The position numbers and the translations under genes are program-made. This document shows positions 30,300 to 41,300 of a stretch of DNA of 64,000 nt, in pieces. The number at the start of each line of letters is the position of its first letter. The first letter of the stretch is position 1. Source of the DNA: Euglena gracilis (lineage: Eukaryota > Euglenida > Euglenophyceae > Euglenales). A model generated the notes under the pieces. That model did no database searches, was not told where the DNA came from, and saw only the letters and a list, made by a program, of their open reading frames with translations. The stretch spans positions 32,589,455 to 32,653,454 of the forward strand of contig CP154954.1 in NCBI GenBank assembly GCA_039621445.1. The letters are read 5' to 3'.

Positions 30300-33200
30300 A
30301 TGCTATATTATCATTTCCATGGTTAGCGGAACATGGTCTGGGTGTGTTCCCACACCATAAGGCTTTGGTTTTTGACAACCCTAATCTGATTTTCTTGTAC
30401 GGGTGGGATACAAGAAATCAGAAACGGAAATCCCAAAAGGGGAAGAAAAAACACAATTCACAAAAAAGAATTGGGGTTGTGGTTTCTGACTTCGGAGAAT
30501 CCCCTGAAAACGCACCAACCACGGAGTCCCTTGAAAATGAAAAGGTGTGGTTGGACCAGCAAAAAATGAATTTGCACCTACCCTTGCAAGGCTTTGATAT
30601 GCAACCAAAATTCCTTGGCAAGAAGGAATTGCATACCATAGCCAGGCATCTCACCGAATCGCCAGCCGAGGACAAGGCAGTGAATGCCATAATCCAGGCT
30701 CGCGACTCGGGTGGGAAGGAGGACCCCAGGGTGGTAGCATTTCGGGATAAAATTTTTCAGGATTATGAAGGGGAGGTGTTGGGTACGGAGGTACCCCCTG
30801 ACCCTCCCGTACGGGGACCTTATGGTTACGCCCAGATTCCTCTGAAGGAGGGGGCTGTACCCACAAGGCAAAAACCCTTTGTCTTACATGGTGAAAGATT
30901 TGAAGCTCACAAAAAGGTCACACAGGAATGGTGGGACCGGAAATTTGTTGAGCGTTTACCCAAGGGAACAGTTTCGGAATGGCTGTCCGTAACATTTGTA
31001 GTGCCGAAAAAAGGAGGCGAATGGAGGGGAGTGGTAGACATGCGGGGGCCTAACAGTCAAACTAGGCGTGTGTCCTACCCCCTTCCCGTAATTGAAGACC
31101 TCCTGGTAAAACAAGGTGGAAACGTGATGTTTTCCATCTTGGATTTACGGCAGGCTTTCCACCAACAGCCGTTGGACCCGGAAAGCCGGCCCATCACATG
31201 TTGCAGTACCCCCCTCGGTCTTTTTCAGTGGAGGGTTAATGTGATGGGTCTAACAAACGTAAGCCAGCAGTTTCAGCAAATGATGGAGGATCGCCTCTTC
31301 CCGGTGGGGGACGTGGCTGACCCTTACATCGACGACATTTTAATTGGAACTCGAGTGGGTCCTGGTGAGGATTTACTTGCAGCACATGATAAGGATTTGC
31401 GAAGAGTCCTTGAAGTTTTACGAAAAGACAGATTTGTAGCCGACAAAAGAAAATGCCGTCTTTTCGTAAAAGAAGTTGAGTTTTGTGGCCATGTTCTGGG
31501 TGGTGGGGTGAGAAAATCATCCCCTGGAAAGCTGATGGCCATTGAAAAATGGGAGCTACCCCAAACAATCACGGGTCTACGTGCCTTTTTGGGGTTCACA
31601 AATTATTACAGCTCCTATGTGAAGGATTACGCCCACATTGTCGCTTGCCTTCAAGATAAGCTCAAAGTTTCTCGAGTGGACGGCAAGACGGGTTCCAAGG
31701 AAAGAATTTCTTGGGAACCATCCGACACTGAGGCATTTGAAAAAATTAAATCACTGTTGTGCAGTGAATTAATTTTGCAACACGTTAAGCCAGACAAACC
31801 ATTTGTTTTAAGAGTGGATGCCAGCCAGTATGCGGTTGGTGCCACTCTTGAACAATTGGTTGGGGAGGATAGGGCTCCTACTCCTGAAGACGTACGGGCC
31901 AAGCGTACTGTGCCTGTCGCCTTCATGAGTAGGAAGCTAACCGGCAGCCAAACAAACTGGGTACCTAGGGAACAGGAGACTTATGCCATAATCCTAGCCT
32001 TACAAAAGTGGGAATCATGGATTGGGCTGCAGCCCGTCCTGGTTCTCACGGACCACAAGGCTCTAGAATCTTGGGCTAGAGAGGTTCTAGACACACCAAG
32101 TGGTCCCATTGGGAGAAGGGCCAGGTGGCATCAGATTTTACCAAAATTTGACTTGTCGGTTGGGTATATCCCGGGGCGGGAGAATACCATAGCCGATTTG
32201 TTGTCAAGATGGGCTTACCCGGCCTCCCAAGCCTTGAAGGACATTTCAAGGCATGGGTCAGCCCTTGACACCGAGGAAATGAGGGAAATCATTCAAACAG
32301 AAAAAATGGAGGAAGCCGAATGTATGTGGCTACGGTTGGTGGACCAACCAACCACAGCCAACACATACATTCGTGGAGTCACCACACGGGGTGGTGCTAC
32401 CACGGGGTCCGGGGACGCGGGCGGACGGTGCACACGACCGGGGGATAGGAAGTCAGAACCACTAGGAGGAACAAAACCCCAGGGTATGGGTTCAACCTCC
32501 ACCCCCAAGGGAGAAAAAGGAAAACATGTTTCATTCTCAACTCGGGTTGACGAGTTTGGGAATGAGACAAGTCTTGTGGAGGCGGTCCAAGAGCCAAGGG
32601 GGGAGCATTTTCCATTGACACCCACTTCTATACCAGCTTCGCCAGCAATGCCAACCCCTGAACCTGCTGCTGCGGCTACCACTGACGTACCTGGGGCAGA
32701 CCGAGAATCACCTGTGTTGTCTTCAGGTGGTTTGAGTGGTGAGGGGGGGGAAGCCACTTCTACAACCGATTCCTCACCCATCCCCCCTGGTTCTGTGTGG
32801 GATTTATCGTGGAAGGAGGAATATTTAAAATGTCCCCGTTGGTCACCAATTTTTCAGGCTACCCAGGATTCAAAGGTGCCGTGGCCTGAAAATATAAAGG
32901 TTTTTGGTGACAAAATGTTTTTCGAGGAGAGGCTTTGTGTGCCCAAATCTCTCCAAGAAAAACTCATTCGGGATCACCACTCATACCAAGGGCATGTGGG
33001 ATTCCCAAGGCTATGGGAATGCATGTCCCTTAGGTATGATTGGGCTGATTCCTCACTCGCTCGAGATTTTGCTAAAGGAGTCATGGGCCTTTGTGGGACT
33101 TGCCAAGCGTGCCGAAGGCCGGCGAGTCTTAAGGGTTTAGTGGAATCTACACCCATACCCCCAGCCGTAATGTATTCGGTGGCCCTTGACATGTTTAGCA

Positions 33201-34267
33201 TGCCTCTCGTGGAGTGGGAAGGGAATTCTTACGACTCCATGCTTGTGTGTGTGGATCGTCACTCCGGTTGGATAGTGGCGATCCCCCACCTAGCAAAAGG
33301 ATTTACGGGAGCCAAGGCAGCCAAGCAAATGCTGTTGCATGCTTGGCGACCTTTTGGCGTCCCTTCCATTATTACTTCCGATATTGGCTCACATTTTGTC
33401 GCCGGTTGGTGGCAGACAATGTGTGCCTTGATGGGAATTAGGCAAGCCTACTCCCAGGCCTACCATCACCAGGCGAATGGTAGGGCGGAGAGGGCTGGCC
33501 AACAAATAATGGAACGGCTTAAGAAAATTCAGGTTGAGGACAAGCTGAATTGGGTCGAAGCCCTCCCCCAAGCACTAGACCGTATTCATGATACGCCGGG
33601 GGAGAGTGGCCTCAGCCCATTTCAAATCTTGTTCGGTCGACACTGTTCATTGGGTGGTTTACCTTATGAACCGTTAAGGGATTGTGAAGATGCCAGATCA
33701 TTTTTCTCTCGGCAAAGAGAAATTGATTTGGTGGTGGCTGGCAAAATGAATAATTTGCATGCCAAGCAATGTGCTCGGGCCAACCGTGGTTTAGACGGTT
33801 GGGAGCCATTGGAGGTGGGGAATCTGGTGTGGTACCTGAGACCCCCCGATAGTGGCACAAAATTGGATTCCCGTTGGTTGGGCCCTTGCAAGGTTACCGC
33901 AAGGGAGGGAATTCATTCCTACCTAATTGAGGTCAAACCGGGCCATATCATGAAGGCCCATCGGAAGGCTTTGAAGGTGTATGTGGAGGACCCCACATCC
34001 GATAAGCCTATCCCCCTGTTTTTCCACCGGCGGGCGGTACCTGAGGCGGAAGGTGCCCCAGATACCTGGTTAGTGGATAAAATCCTAAACCACAAGTTCG
34101 TTAAGGGAAAAATGTTTTTCTTAACGAAGTGGCAAGGGTTTGAGGAGGCGAATTGGGAACCGGTGGAACATTTTTTCCAGGAGTATAATAGTGACGTAAT
34201 AGCGTATTGCCTGGGAAAAGGGTTGCCGTTAGATGTCTCTAAGGATTTAAAGGCAACGGCAACCTGA
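30176..34267 (+). CDS. Pol of element B: protease end, RT, RNase H, integrase, chromodomain
   Basis: 1363 codons, ending UGA. The protease C-terminal part comes first (ADIEVDAILSFPWL, about 38-51). RT has VVDMRGPN, SILDLRQAFHQ and catalytic YIDD (384-387). RNase H has LRVDAS, EQETYAIILAL, LTDHKALESW and ENTIADLLSRW. A Thr/Pro/Gly-rich linker contains VDEFGNE (32546-32566). Integrase shows an HH-CC zinc site (HHSYQGH, CGTCQAC), the DDE residues in ALDMFSM, TSDIGSHF and GRAERAG, and a GPCKV module. It ends in a chromodomain (FFLTKWQGF, ANWEPVEHFF). The order RT-RH-IN-chromodomain is that of Ty3/gypsy chromoviruses. The frame is intact, so this copy is recent. It needs a -1 or equivalent change from the protease ORF. 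Confidence 0.95.
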   Translation: MCFGGRPVYKVGVGFSTQGYGQGGTQALYLEGEFYLADIEVDAILSFPWLAEHGLGVFPHHKALVFDNPNLIFLYGWDTRNQKRKSQKGKKKHNSQKRIGVVVSDFGESPENAPTTESLENEKVWLDQQKMNLHLPLQGFDMQPKFLGKKELHTIARHLTESPAEDKAVNAIIQARDSGGKEDPRVVAFRDKIFQDYEGEVLGTEVPPDPPVRGPYGYAQIPLKEGAVPTRQKPFVLHGERFEAHKKVTQEWWDRKFVERLPKGTVSEWLSVTFVVPKKGGEWRGVVDMRGPNSQTRRVSYPLPVIEDLLVKQGGNVMFSILDLRQAFHQQPLDPESRPITCCSTPLGLFQWRVNVMGLTNVSQQFQQMMEDRLFPVGDVADPYIDDILIGTRVGPGEDLLAAHDKDLRRVLEVLRKDRFVADKRKCRLFVKEVEFCGHVLGGGVRKSSPGKLMAIEKWELPQTITGLRAFLGFTNYYSSYVKDYAHIVACLQDKLKVSRVDGKTGSKERISWEPSDTEAFEKIKSLLCSELILQHVKPDKPFVLRVDASQYAVGATLEQLVGEDRAPTPEDVRAKRTVPVAFMSRKLTGSQTNWVPREQETYAIILALQKWESWIGLQPVLVLTDHKALESWAREVLDTPSGPIGRRARWHQILPKFDLSVGYIPGRENTIADLLSRWAYPASQALKDISRHGSALDTEEMREIIQTEKMEEAECMWLRLVDQPTTANTYIRGVTTRGGATTGSGDAGGRCTRPGDRKSEPLGGTKPQGMGSTSTPKGEKGKHVSFSTRVDEFGNETSLVEAVQEPRGEHFPLTPTSIPASPAMPTPEPAAAATTDVPGADRESPVLSSGGLSGEGGEATSTTDSSPIPPGSVWDLSWKEEYLKCPRWSPIFQATQDSKVPWPENIKVFGDKMFFEERLCVPKSLQEKLIRDHHSYQGHVGFPRLWECMSLRYDWADSSLARDFAKGVMGLCGTCQACRRPASLKGLVESTPIPPAVMYSVALDMFSMPLVEWEGNSYDSMLVCVDRHSGWIVAIPHLAKGFTGAKAAKQMLLHAWRPFGVPSIITSDIGSHFVAGWWQTMCALMGIRQAYSQAYHHQANGRAERAGQQIMERLKKIQVEDKLNWVEALPQALDRIHDTPGESGLSPFQILFGRHCSLGGLPYEPLRDCEDARSFFSRQREIDLVVAGKMNNLHAKQCARANRGLDGWEPLEVGNLVWYLRPPDSGTKLDSRWLGPCKVTAREGIHSYLIEVKPGHIMKAHRKALKVYVEDPTSDKPIPLFFHRRAVPEAEGAPDTWLVDKILNHKFVKGKMFFLTKWQGFEEANWEPVEHFFQEYNSDVIAYCLGKGLPLDVSKDLKATAT

Positions 34268-36172
34268 AAAAGGGGGAAAAGGAAAGGTGAAAAAGGGCCT
34301 GGAGTGGTTGCCGGGGGGGGAGGTCCCATTCTATGCCCCTTCACAGATGCAGGTGGACCCCATCACAGGGCTGAGGCCCTGGGAAAAATGACGGGAGTTT
34401 CCTCGTCATTGATTTCATTTTTTATTTCTCCCCTGAAATCTTCAAACACCACCACACCCTGGTTTGGGTGAGAATGGTGTGGGCAATCGAGGATATTTCA
34501 TTGCCCCGTTGATTTTTCTGTCATTTTCCATTGAACTCCCGTGAAAGGATTTCAAGGGTGAATGAAAGATTCTCGTGGCTAGGCGGAAACTAGCCCGGGA
34601 TGTTATTTTTTGCACGGGTGGGTGATTTCCAATCAAAGGATCCCACCCTGGAACGGGAAGGGAGATTGCCAACAACAACAAAAGCGAAACGTTGAATGAG
34701 TGCATGATTGCCACCCGTTTTGTTTATGTTGTTGTGGGTGGATTCCGGTTTGGAAGTTTCACCAAAAATTCTTAAAGAGGACAAACCACCGGAAGCACAA
34801 CCGAGGGTTTGTTCTTTTGACAACCTTCTCCAAGTATTGGGGGGGGGGGGTTAATGGCAATGTGGCTTTGAGGTTGCCCCGTCGGTTTGGCTCGGCTAAG
34901 CCACATTGCTAAATTTTCGGTGTGCATGGTTTGCCACCACACTAAGGGAAGGCAAACCGGCACCCAAGGAAGACGCCGAAGCCCATCGACTTGAACAACA
35001 ACAAAAATTGTCGAGTCAATGGCTTTGGCGACCATCACCACTTGGGGGCATTATTGCCCGTCCACCGTCATGGTGTTGAATTTATCCATTGGTGATGGTG
35101 TATTGTTGTATTATTGGGATTTTGGTTGTATTTTTGGTGTGGTCCCGTTTCGTCTGCCTACTCAGGTCCATCAACAAGGCTGAAGCAGCTGATTTTTGGT
35201 ATTGATGGACGAGGAGGTGGAGTTGATGTGTGAGCATGCGGAGATGGTAACTTTGCCGTCTGCCGTTTGCAACTCGCTCTGACCACTACACCTGTTCGCA
35301 CCTGTTTTCAAGAAAGAGGAATCTGTGATTTTTCATTTCTCCCTTCTCACGGGTCGGTGACACTCGTGGGGGAGTCCTTTTCTCCAATCGGTTTGATTGG
35401 GTTGTACAATCATACCCCACACCTTTGGGCAAGTGGAGCCCGAAACCCCGGTCAGCTTGATCGGGGGGGGGGGCGTGTTATCACTTCCAAAAAAAAAAGA
35501 AGTGAGTGGTCTTCTTCAACCTCCCCACCGGGGGGGGGGGGGGGAAGGCAAGCCCTCCCTTTGCCCGGGGGTGGGGCGGTTGCCCAAGGCTTTCTCCTCG
35601 GGGGGGGGCAAGGCAAGCCTCCCTTTGCTTGGGGGGGGTGCTTTCCCCTCGGGGGGGGGGGCAAGTCAAGCCCACCTCTCGCCGGGGGGGGGGGGGCAAT
35701 CTTCTCCCCAAGTCCTTCCCCTCGGGGGGGGGGGCAAGTCAAGCCCACCTCTCGCCGGGGGGGGGGGAAGCTTTTCCCCAAGGCCTTCCCCTCGGGGGGG
35801 GGGGCTGATTTTCATCTATCACCGAAAGGATTTTTGGTGATAATGAACCCTCCATTCCCTTCACGGTTGGGAATACCGTGGGGGGGGGCTGATTTTTATC
35901 CATTCAAGAAAGGATTTTTTTTGAGTGGTGTTGGACCCCCACTTCCTTTCACGGTGGTGAGAACCGTGGGGGGGGGGGGGGGGGCTCGGTGTGGTGGAAC
36001 GGGATCTATGGGTTATAGATTCCTCCTCACCATTACGCCACCACTTATTCACATTGCCGAACAATGTTGTCGGAATTGCGTTGCAAAAATTCAAAGTGTC
36101 TTTCATTCCCATCCCAAGGAAAGCGAGAAGGAGGGGGGGTGAAACCCCTGACTTTCGTCGCAAGGGGGGGAG
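34268..36172 (+). repeat. 3' untranslated region of element B with G-run arrays and PPT
   Basis: No gene. At 35461-35815 short units repeat five or six times: CCCCTCGGGGGGG, then GCAAGTCAAGCC or GCAAGGCAAGCC, then a C/T stretch, then CCGGGGGGG. They are followed by two hairpins with the same stem (CACGGT / ACCGTG at 35862-35880 and 35950-35968), each ending in a G run. The PPT GCAAGGGGGGGAG (36160-36172) abuts the 3' LTR. The duplicated segment begins inside this region (34322). Confidence 0.75.
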
Positions 36173-37277
36173 TGACGACCTTTTGAGGTCGACCGCCGGG
36201 CGGCGGAGTTTTTCCCTTTTAGAAGGCCTTTTTAAGGGCGGTTTAGCTCTAATTTTAAGGCTTTCTAAAGATTTCCATTAAAATTCCCTCTCCTAGGGCG
36301 CCCATGGTTTGGTTGTGCAAGGAGAGAGATTGAGTGATGCTAGGTATTCCCAAAGGGAGATTTTGGGTCTATTTAGCATATTTTTAAGCTTTTTATGCAT
36401 TTTTCCTTTGGTTTTAAGGGAAAATGTTGGATTTGGTGAGAGCGCTTGCAAGCGCTTGGAACAGAATTTTAAGAGATTGGCGCCTGAGTTCCTGGAGTTT
36501 TTGCAGGGGTTTGCAAAGCTCAATAATGATGGAATTCAGCATAATTTATCAAAATCAAGGGGGGAAACCTTGATTTTGACCTGGGTTGGTTGATTTTGAT
36601 GCAATGGGCAAGAATTTGGGATTTGAGAGCGCTTAGGAATCAGCGCACTCAATCCTAAATTTAACTGCCCATCAAGGGCATCAAAATCACTTTCTTTTCA
36701 CAGGGTTTTCCTCTTCACTTGTTTCACCATTGAATTTGTTGTGTCAATTACAACCAATTACATTCAATCATTGAACTTGGATTTACAATTGGAATTGCAA
36801 ATGGAAGGACAACAAATCAATCAAGAATGCTCAATTGAAGAAGGTGAGGTTTGTCTTCCCCCCACCTCATCTGTGGGAAAAGGGGCAGGGGGGTGGGACT
36901 CCTCAAATCAGGCAACCACAGACCAATTTTCACCCCAAAACCCCCTTTTGGCCCAGAAACTGTGAGAAATGACACCCAGGGGGGGTGTTGGCTCTCACTG
37001 GCTCAGCTGAGCAGGGAGGGGTCGAAACCCCAAAGGCACCCCCCTTGGAGATCCCAGTGACACCCCCCTCAGGGGTCGGGGAGGGTCCACTGGGAGGTTC
37101 CTCCTTGGAAATGATGGCCCAGTTTCGGCCACAGGGGGGGCCAGAATGGGAAAAAATTTCCGACACAAGTCGGCTCGAGGAGCCAAAAAACGATCCTACG
37201 CCGGAAACTGGCCCGGGGCGGGGGTTTCCGCTTCACCCCAGTGCTGCCGAGGGACATGGCAGCACGGGTGTGAAACA
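36173..37277 (+). repeat. 3' LTR of element B (copy 1)
   Basis: 1105 bp, TGACGACC...GAAACA. It is preceded by the PPT and followed by CCAC, the target duplication. It is nearly identical to the 5' LTR. The open frames inside are the LTR copy of the Gag start and lead nowhere here. Confidence 0.9.
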
Positions 37278-37281
37278 CCAC

Positions 37282-37746
37282 ACAATTCATTTTTTGAGGC
37301 ACTGTTGGCCAAAGTCCCTGATTTTTTTTAAAAAAATCGAAATCGAAATCTCACACAATGAAAGCTGCCAAAAAGGATTTTCACCGAGGGGGTAGCGTGG
37401 GACTTAGGCCTTGGGGTGGAGTGCCCAGGGTTTGTTTTGTTTGGAATCGTTTTTCGGATTTTGTGTCCAAAGACCCGTTCCCCATGCTTGTCGGAGGAAA
37501 GGGGTGGGGGTTGTTCCCCGGAGACCTGATTTTTCAGAGTCCCCCAAGGTGCCCGATATTATGGCTGGGGGGGTTAGACTCGTAACGCAGATTTTCAAAA
37601 AAAAAGGCGACAGGACCCGTTTCAAAAAAAAACCAGAATTTTCGCCCCCCACAAAAAAATTAAAAAAACAGAATTTTCTCTCCCCGTTTTTGCACGGGGG
37701 GGGGGGGGCAGAAAAACGGGTCCGACTAACGTCGCAAGGGAGGGGG
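37282..37746 (+). other. 3' internal end of element E (copy 1) with PPT
   Basis: Non-coding. It resumes E after the B insertion and ends in CGTCGCAAGGGAGGGGG (37730-37746), E's polypurine tract. The CGTCGCAAGGG core is shared with B's PPT region. Confidence 0.7.
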
Positions 37747-38345
37747 TGTCGGCTGCCACTGGCGTCGGCAGCCAAAAAATTCCCAAAAATTCCCAAAAAA
37801 CCCCCGGTAGGAATAACCAAAGCAAGTCAACCGCCACGCGATTGGAATTGGAACCCCAGCAAATTCCAGGAAGAATTTTCAGAATTCGATTTGAGAATCA
37901 CAGAAGTAGAAAAGTCAATTGAGAATTGAAGAATCAAAAGAGACAATTCCAAAGAAGCCAAGGCATTCATTTCCATATTATTTTTTCCTCTCAACTCCTG
38001 AACTCAAAGGTACTCACCTACCCTCTCCAGCCAGGTTTGTTTTGTGCTGTGATTTGCTCACCTAAGTAGGTGGGTTGGTTTTGTCATTGTTGAATTTCAT
38101 CCTGAAAGTTCAAAGTTGGAAAATGGGAAAAAAACAACAATGGAGGGAAAAAAAGATCCTACGCGGGGCAACTGCGGACCCCGGGTCGGGGGGGCACACC
38201 TCACCCCCTTTACCGCCGGTTGGCATGTTCGAAAACGGGTCCCAATTTCAGAAAGGCCCTGGCCTGAGCCCTCCAGGGCCGGAAAAAAGTGGTTGCGGCC
38301 CCGGCAGCCCCCCCGCGGGGCGAGCGGGGTCTCTGACCCCCAACA
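37747..38345 (+). repeat. 3' LTR of element E (copy 1)
   Basis: 599 bp, TGTCGG...CCAACA, followed by AGGG. An open frame (38116-39240) runs out of this LTR into A's protease; it is an accidental fusion created by the insertion. Confidence 0.9.
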
Positions 38346-38349
38346 AGGG

Positions 38350-41300
38350 GCAGAGGTGAACCTGGTCCGAAGAGGCATGCTACCCAGCACATACCTCCTG
38401 CCTGCCCCCAAGCCCCTGTCCCTGGTGACGGCTAGTGGAGCCAAGATAGAAGGGGGGGAACGTGAGGCAACCCTGGGCCTGGTCCTCCGGCGGGAGGGGG
38501 GCCTGGGTCAGGGGGAAGGGGCCTTGTGGACGGCCCCAGCCTCCTTCTATGAGGCAGACATCCACGTGGAGGCCATCATCGGCTTTCCGTGGCTGGAGGA
38601 AAACCAGCTCGGGGTGTTACCACATCTCCGAGCCTTGGCATTGAGGGGAGTGCAGGTGGTCCTCCTTCGGCGACATGATGCGGAGGGTGAGCAAGTTCAG
38701 CCAGCAGCCCACAAAAAGGCACAAAGGCGAGTGAAAATGGTGGAAAGAGTCAGAGCACTGCGGCCTGCTTTGCCAGAGGCAGCCCTGGGGGAGGACACCG
38801 AGGAGCCTGAGTGGGAGGAAAACCCCCTGCACGACGATGAGGCGACCCAGGAGACAGTGGCCAAGGAACTCCTGTGGGCAGCCCGGGAGGTCGAAGCAAG
38901 GGCAGCCCAAGGGGTCATCCTTGTTGCCGAAGGGGAACAGGTGACCAGCCAGCGGGCTGAGGAGCTCCGGGCAGCCCTCCGGAGGGACTTCGAGGGGGAG
39001 GTTCTCCGGGACAGGATTTGGGGGGAAAGAATCGTTCGGGGGCCCCTGGGGGAAGGGAAAATCGAATTAAAACCGGGATCTGTGGCAAAGAAACAGAGGC
39101 CCATCCACCTGACGGGGGAGAGGCACAGGGCCTTGTGTGACCTAGTGGATGAGTGGGTTCGGGACAAGAAGGTGGAGGAGGGGGTGCCAAGTGCCTGGAG
39201 CAGCCCCACATTCGTGGTGGCCAAGAAACAACGGAAGTGACGTGGGGTTGTGGATTTCCGGGCATTAAACGAGGCCACAGTGACGGATGCCTACCCCCTC
39301 CCCAGGATTGAAGACATCCTGGTGAACCAGGGACGGAGGTACCTGTTCTCCGTCCTTGATCTCAAGGATGCCTTCCATCAGGTGCCCCTGCACGAAGACC
39401 CACGCCCATACACCTGCTGCAGCACCCTCCGAGGGTCCAAGCAGTGGTGTGTGGTCGTGATGGGCCTCAAAAATGGAGTGGCCATTTTTCAGCGGGTGAT
39501 CGACTACTCGCTGAGGGAAGTGGCTGATGTCGCCAACCCATACGTTGACGACATCATCGTGGTGTGGCACGGAGGAAGCTACCATGGAGGCACACGACCA
39601 GGACACCAGGCGAGTGTTAGGGGCACTGAGGAAACACCGCCTAGTCGTGGACAAAAACAAGTGCCGCTTCTTCGTAAGAGAAGTGGAATTCTGTGGCCAC
39701 ATTCTGGGGGGAGGAAAATGGAGGCCAGCACCGGGCAAACTCATGGCGCTGGAGAAGTGGGAGGAGCTCCGCACGATCACAGCCCTCAGGGGCTTTCTGG
39801 GCTTCACCAACTACTACTCCAGCTACGTGAAGGAGTATGCCCGGTATGCAGCCCCCCTGATGGAACTCCTCAAGGTGGGACGTGTGGAAGGGGAAAAAGG
39901 CAGCAAAAAACCTGTGAAATTCGGCCAAGTGGAACGGGAGGCCTTCACCGCCCTGAAGCAGGAGCTCCTCCGGGGATTGGAGCTCCATACCATCAACCCG
40001 GACCAGCCATTCATCCTCCGGGTTGATGCGAGCGACAAGGCGGTGGGGGCAGCCCTGGAACAGTTTTTGGAGCCAACAGAGGGGATGCCCACAGCCGTGG
40101 AAGCCAATACACGGAAAACCGTGCCTGTGGCCTTCTGCTCCAGGAAACTCACGGCTGGACAGGTGAAAACCTGGTCTCCGCGAGAGAAGGAGACCTACGC
40201 CATCATCCTGGCCCTCCAGAAATGGGCCTCCTACATCGGCCTGCAGCCGGTGTTGGTCCTCACGGACCACAAGTCCCTGGAGGCCTGGGCCAAGGAAACC
40301 CTGGACACGCCCAGCGGACCTGCGGGAAGGCGGGGACGCTGGCATGAAATGTTCTCCCTATTTGACTTTCACGTGGTCTACATCCTGGTAAAGGAAAACG
40401 TGGTGGCGGATGCCCTCAGCCGGTGGGCATATCCTGCCTCCAAGGCATTTGCCGACATCAGCCTCCACGGGAGCGAGGAGGATGATGAGGCAATGAGGGC
40501 CATGATCGAAGAAGAACGGAGGGAAGAGCGGGAATGCGGGACACCGCACGGAGGGGAGGAACTCCACGTGGCGGTAACAACAGGCAGCGGGAGAGACACA
40601 TCGCAGGCGGAACGGGCAGCAAAGCACAAACCTGCCCCAGCACCACAGATGGGGAGGGGGCTGAGGATTCAGTGCCAGGGGGCCCTGGACCTGACCCCAC
40701 AGGGAAGGAGGGGCCTGTGGACGCCCCCTCGGGAGATTCGGGTCCCATCCTCGCGGGAGGGGAGGGGCCTGGTGTACCTGGGTTGGACACGCGGGAGACA
40801 CGAGGTTCCCCACGTGCCCATCTTTTCGTGGATGAATTCGGGAATGAACAGCCGACAAGAAGGGCGGGACCTGAGGAACACCAACCAGGGCGAAGAGTTC
40901 TGAGTGAGGACCTGCAGCCAAACCCCCTCATCGATGATCCCCACGGGGGGATCTCGGGGAACCTGTGGGGGAACCAATTTCATTTTCTCCAGACACGGGG
41001 GTGCACACCCAGGAGGAGGTGGAGGAGGATCCCTCCATCCCAGTGATGGAAAGGGATTAGTCACGGGTCATATGAAAATTGCCCTGTGTGGGGGCCTGTT
41101 TATGCAACTGTGCAGGCCCCTGCAGGAGAGTGGCCTGAGGGAGTCCGTCTGTACGAGGACAAAATGTACACGGACGGGCTCCTCTGTGTGCCCACCAGCC
41201 TGATGGGGCTCGTGGTCCGGGCCCGCCACGGGGACGCGGGCCACCCAGGAGCCTCCAGGCTCTGGCACCAGATGGGGCGGTGGTACAGGTTCGCTGATCC

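Larger units (their letters stand above)
24174..37277 (+). mobile_element. LTR retrotransposon B (Ty3/gypsy-like, C5-methyltransferase, chromodomain)
   Basis: 13.1 kb, with LTRs of about 1.1 kb, PBS, Gag, methyltransferase-protease, RT-RNase H-integrase-chromodomain, a 1.9-kb G-rich 3' region and a PPT (36160-36172). The target duplication CCAC (24170-24173 and 37278-37281) lies in element E. It is the best preserved and innermost element. Its pol frame is open for 1363 codons, while gag holds two in-frame stops and two frame changes. Confidence 0.9.
19378..38345 (+). mobile_element. Non-autonomous LTR retrotransposon E, interrupted by B
   Basis: E occupies 19378-24173 and 37282-38345, about 5.86 kb without B. 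It has 600-bp LTRs, a PBS, one Gag-like ORF (19977-21056), over 3 kb with no coding sense, a PPT (37734-37746) and the target duplication AGGG (19374-19377 and 38346-38349). No protease, RT, RNase H or integrase is present. This is a large non-autonomous (LARD-like) element that must use enzymes supplied by another. It inserted into A's protease directly after the DTG codons. Confidence 0.85.

Noticed and set aside
35267-36142. 291-codon Gly-rich frame in B's 3' region
   Set aside because: Driven by G-run repeats; length changes between the two copies would break it.
36985-37395. Open frames in the 3' LTR copies of B (also near 47672-48217)
   Set aside because: They are the LTR-encoded Gag start duplicated in the 3' LTR and have no downstream gag.
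38116-39240. A 374-codon protein beginning in E's 3' LTR
   Set aside because: It is an accidental fusion of LTR sequence to A's protease and RT, created by the E insertion.
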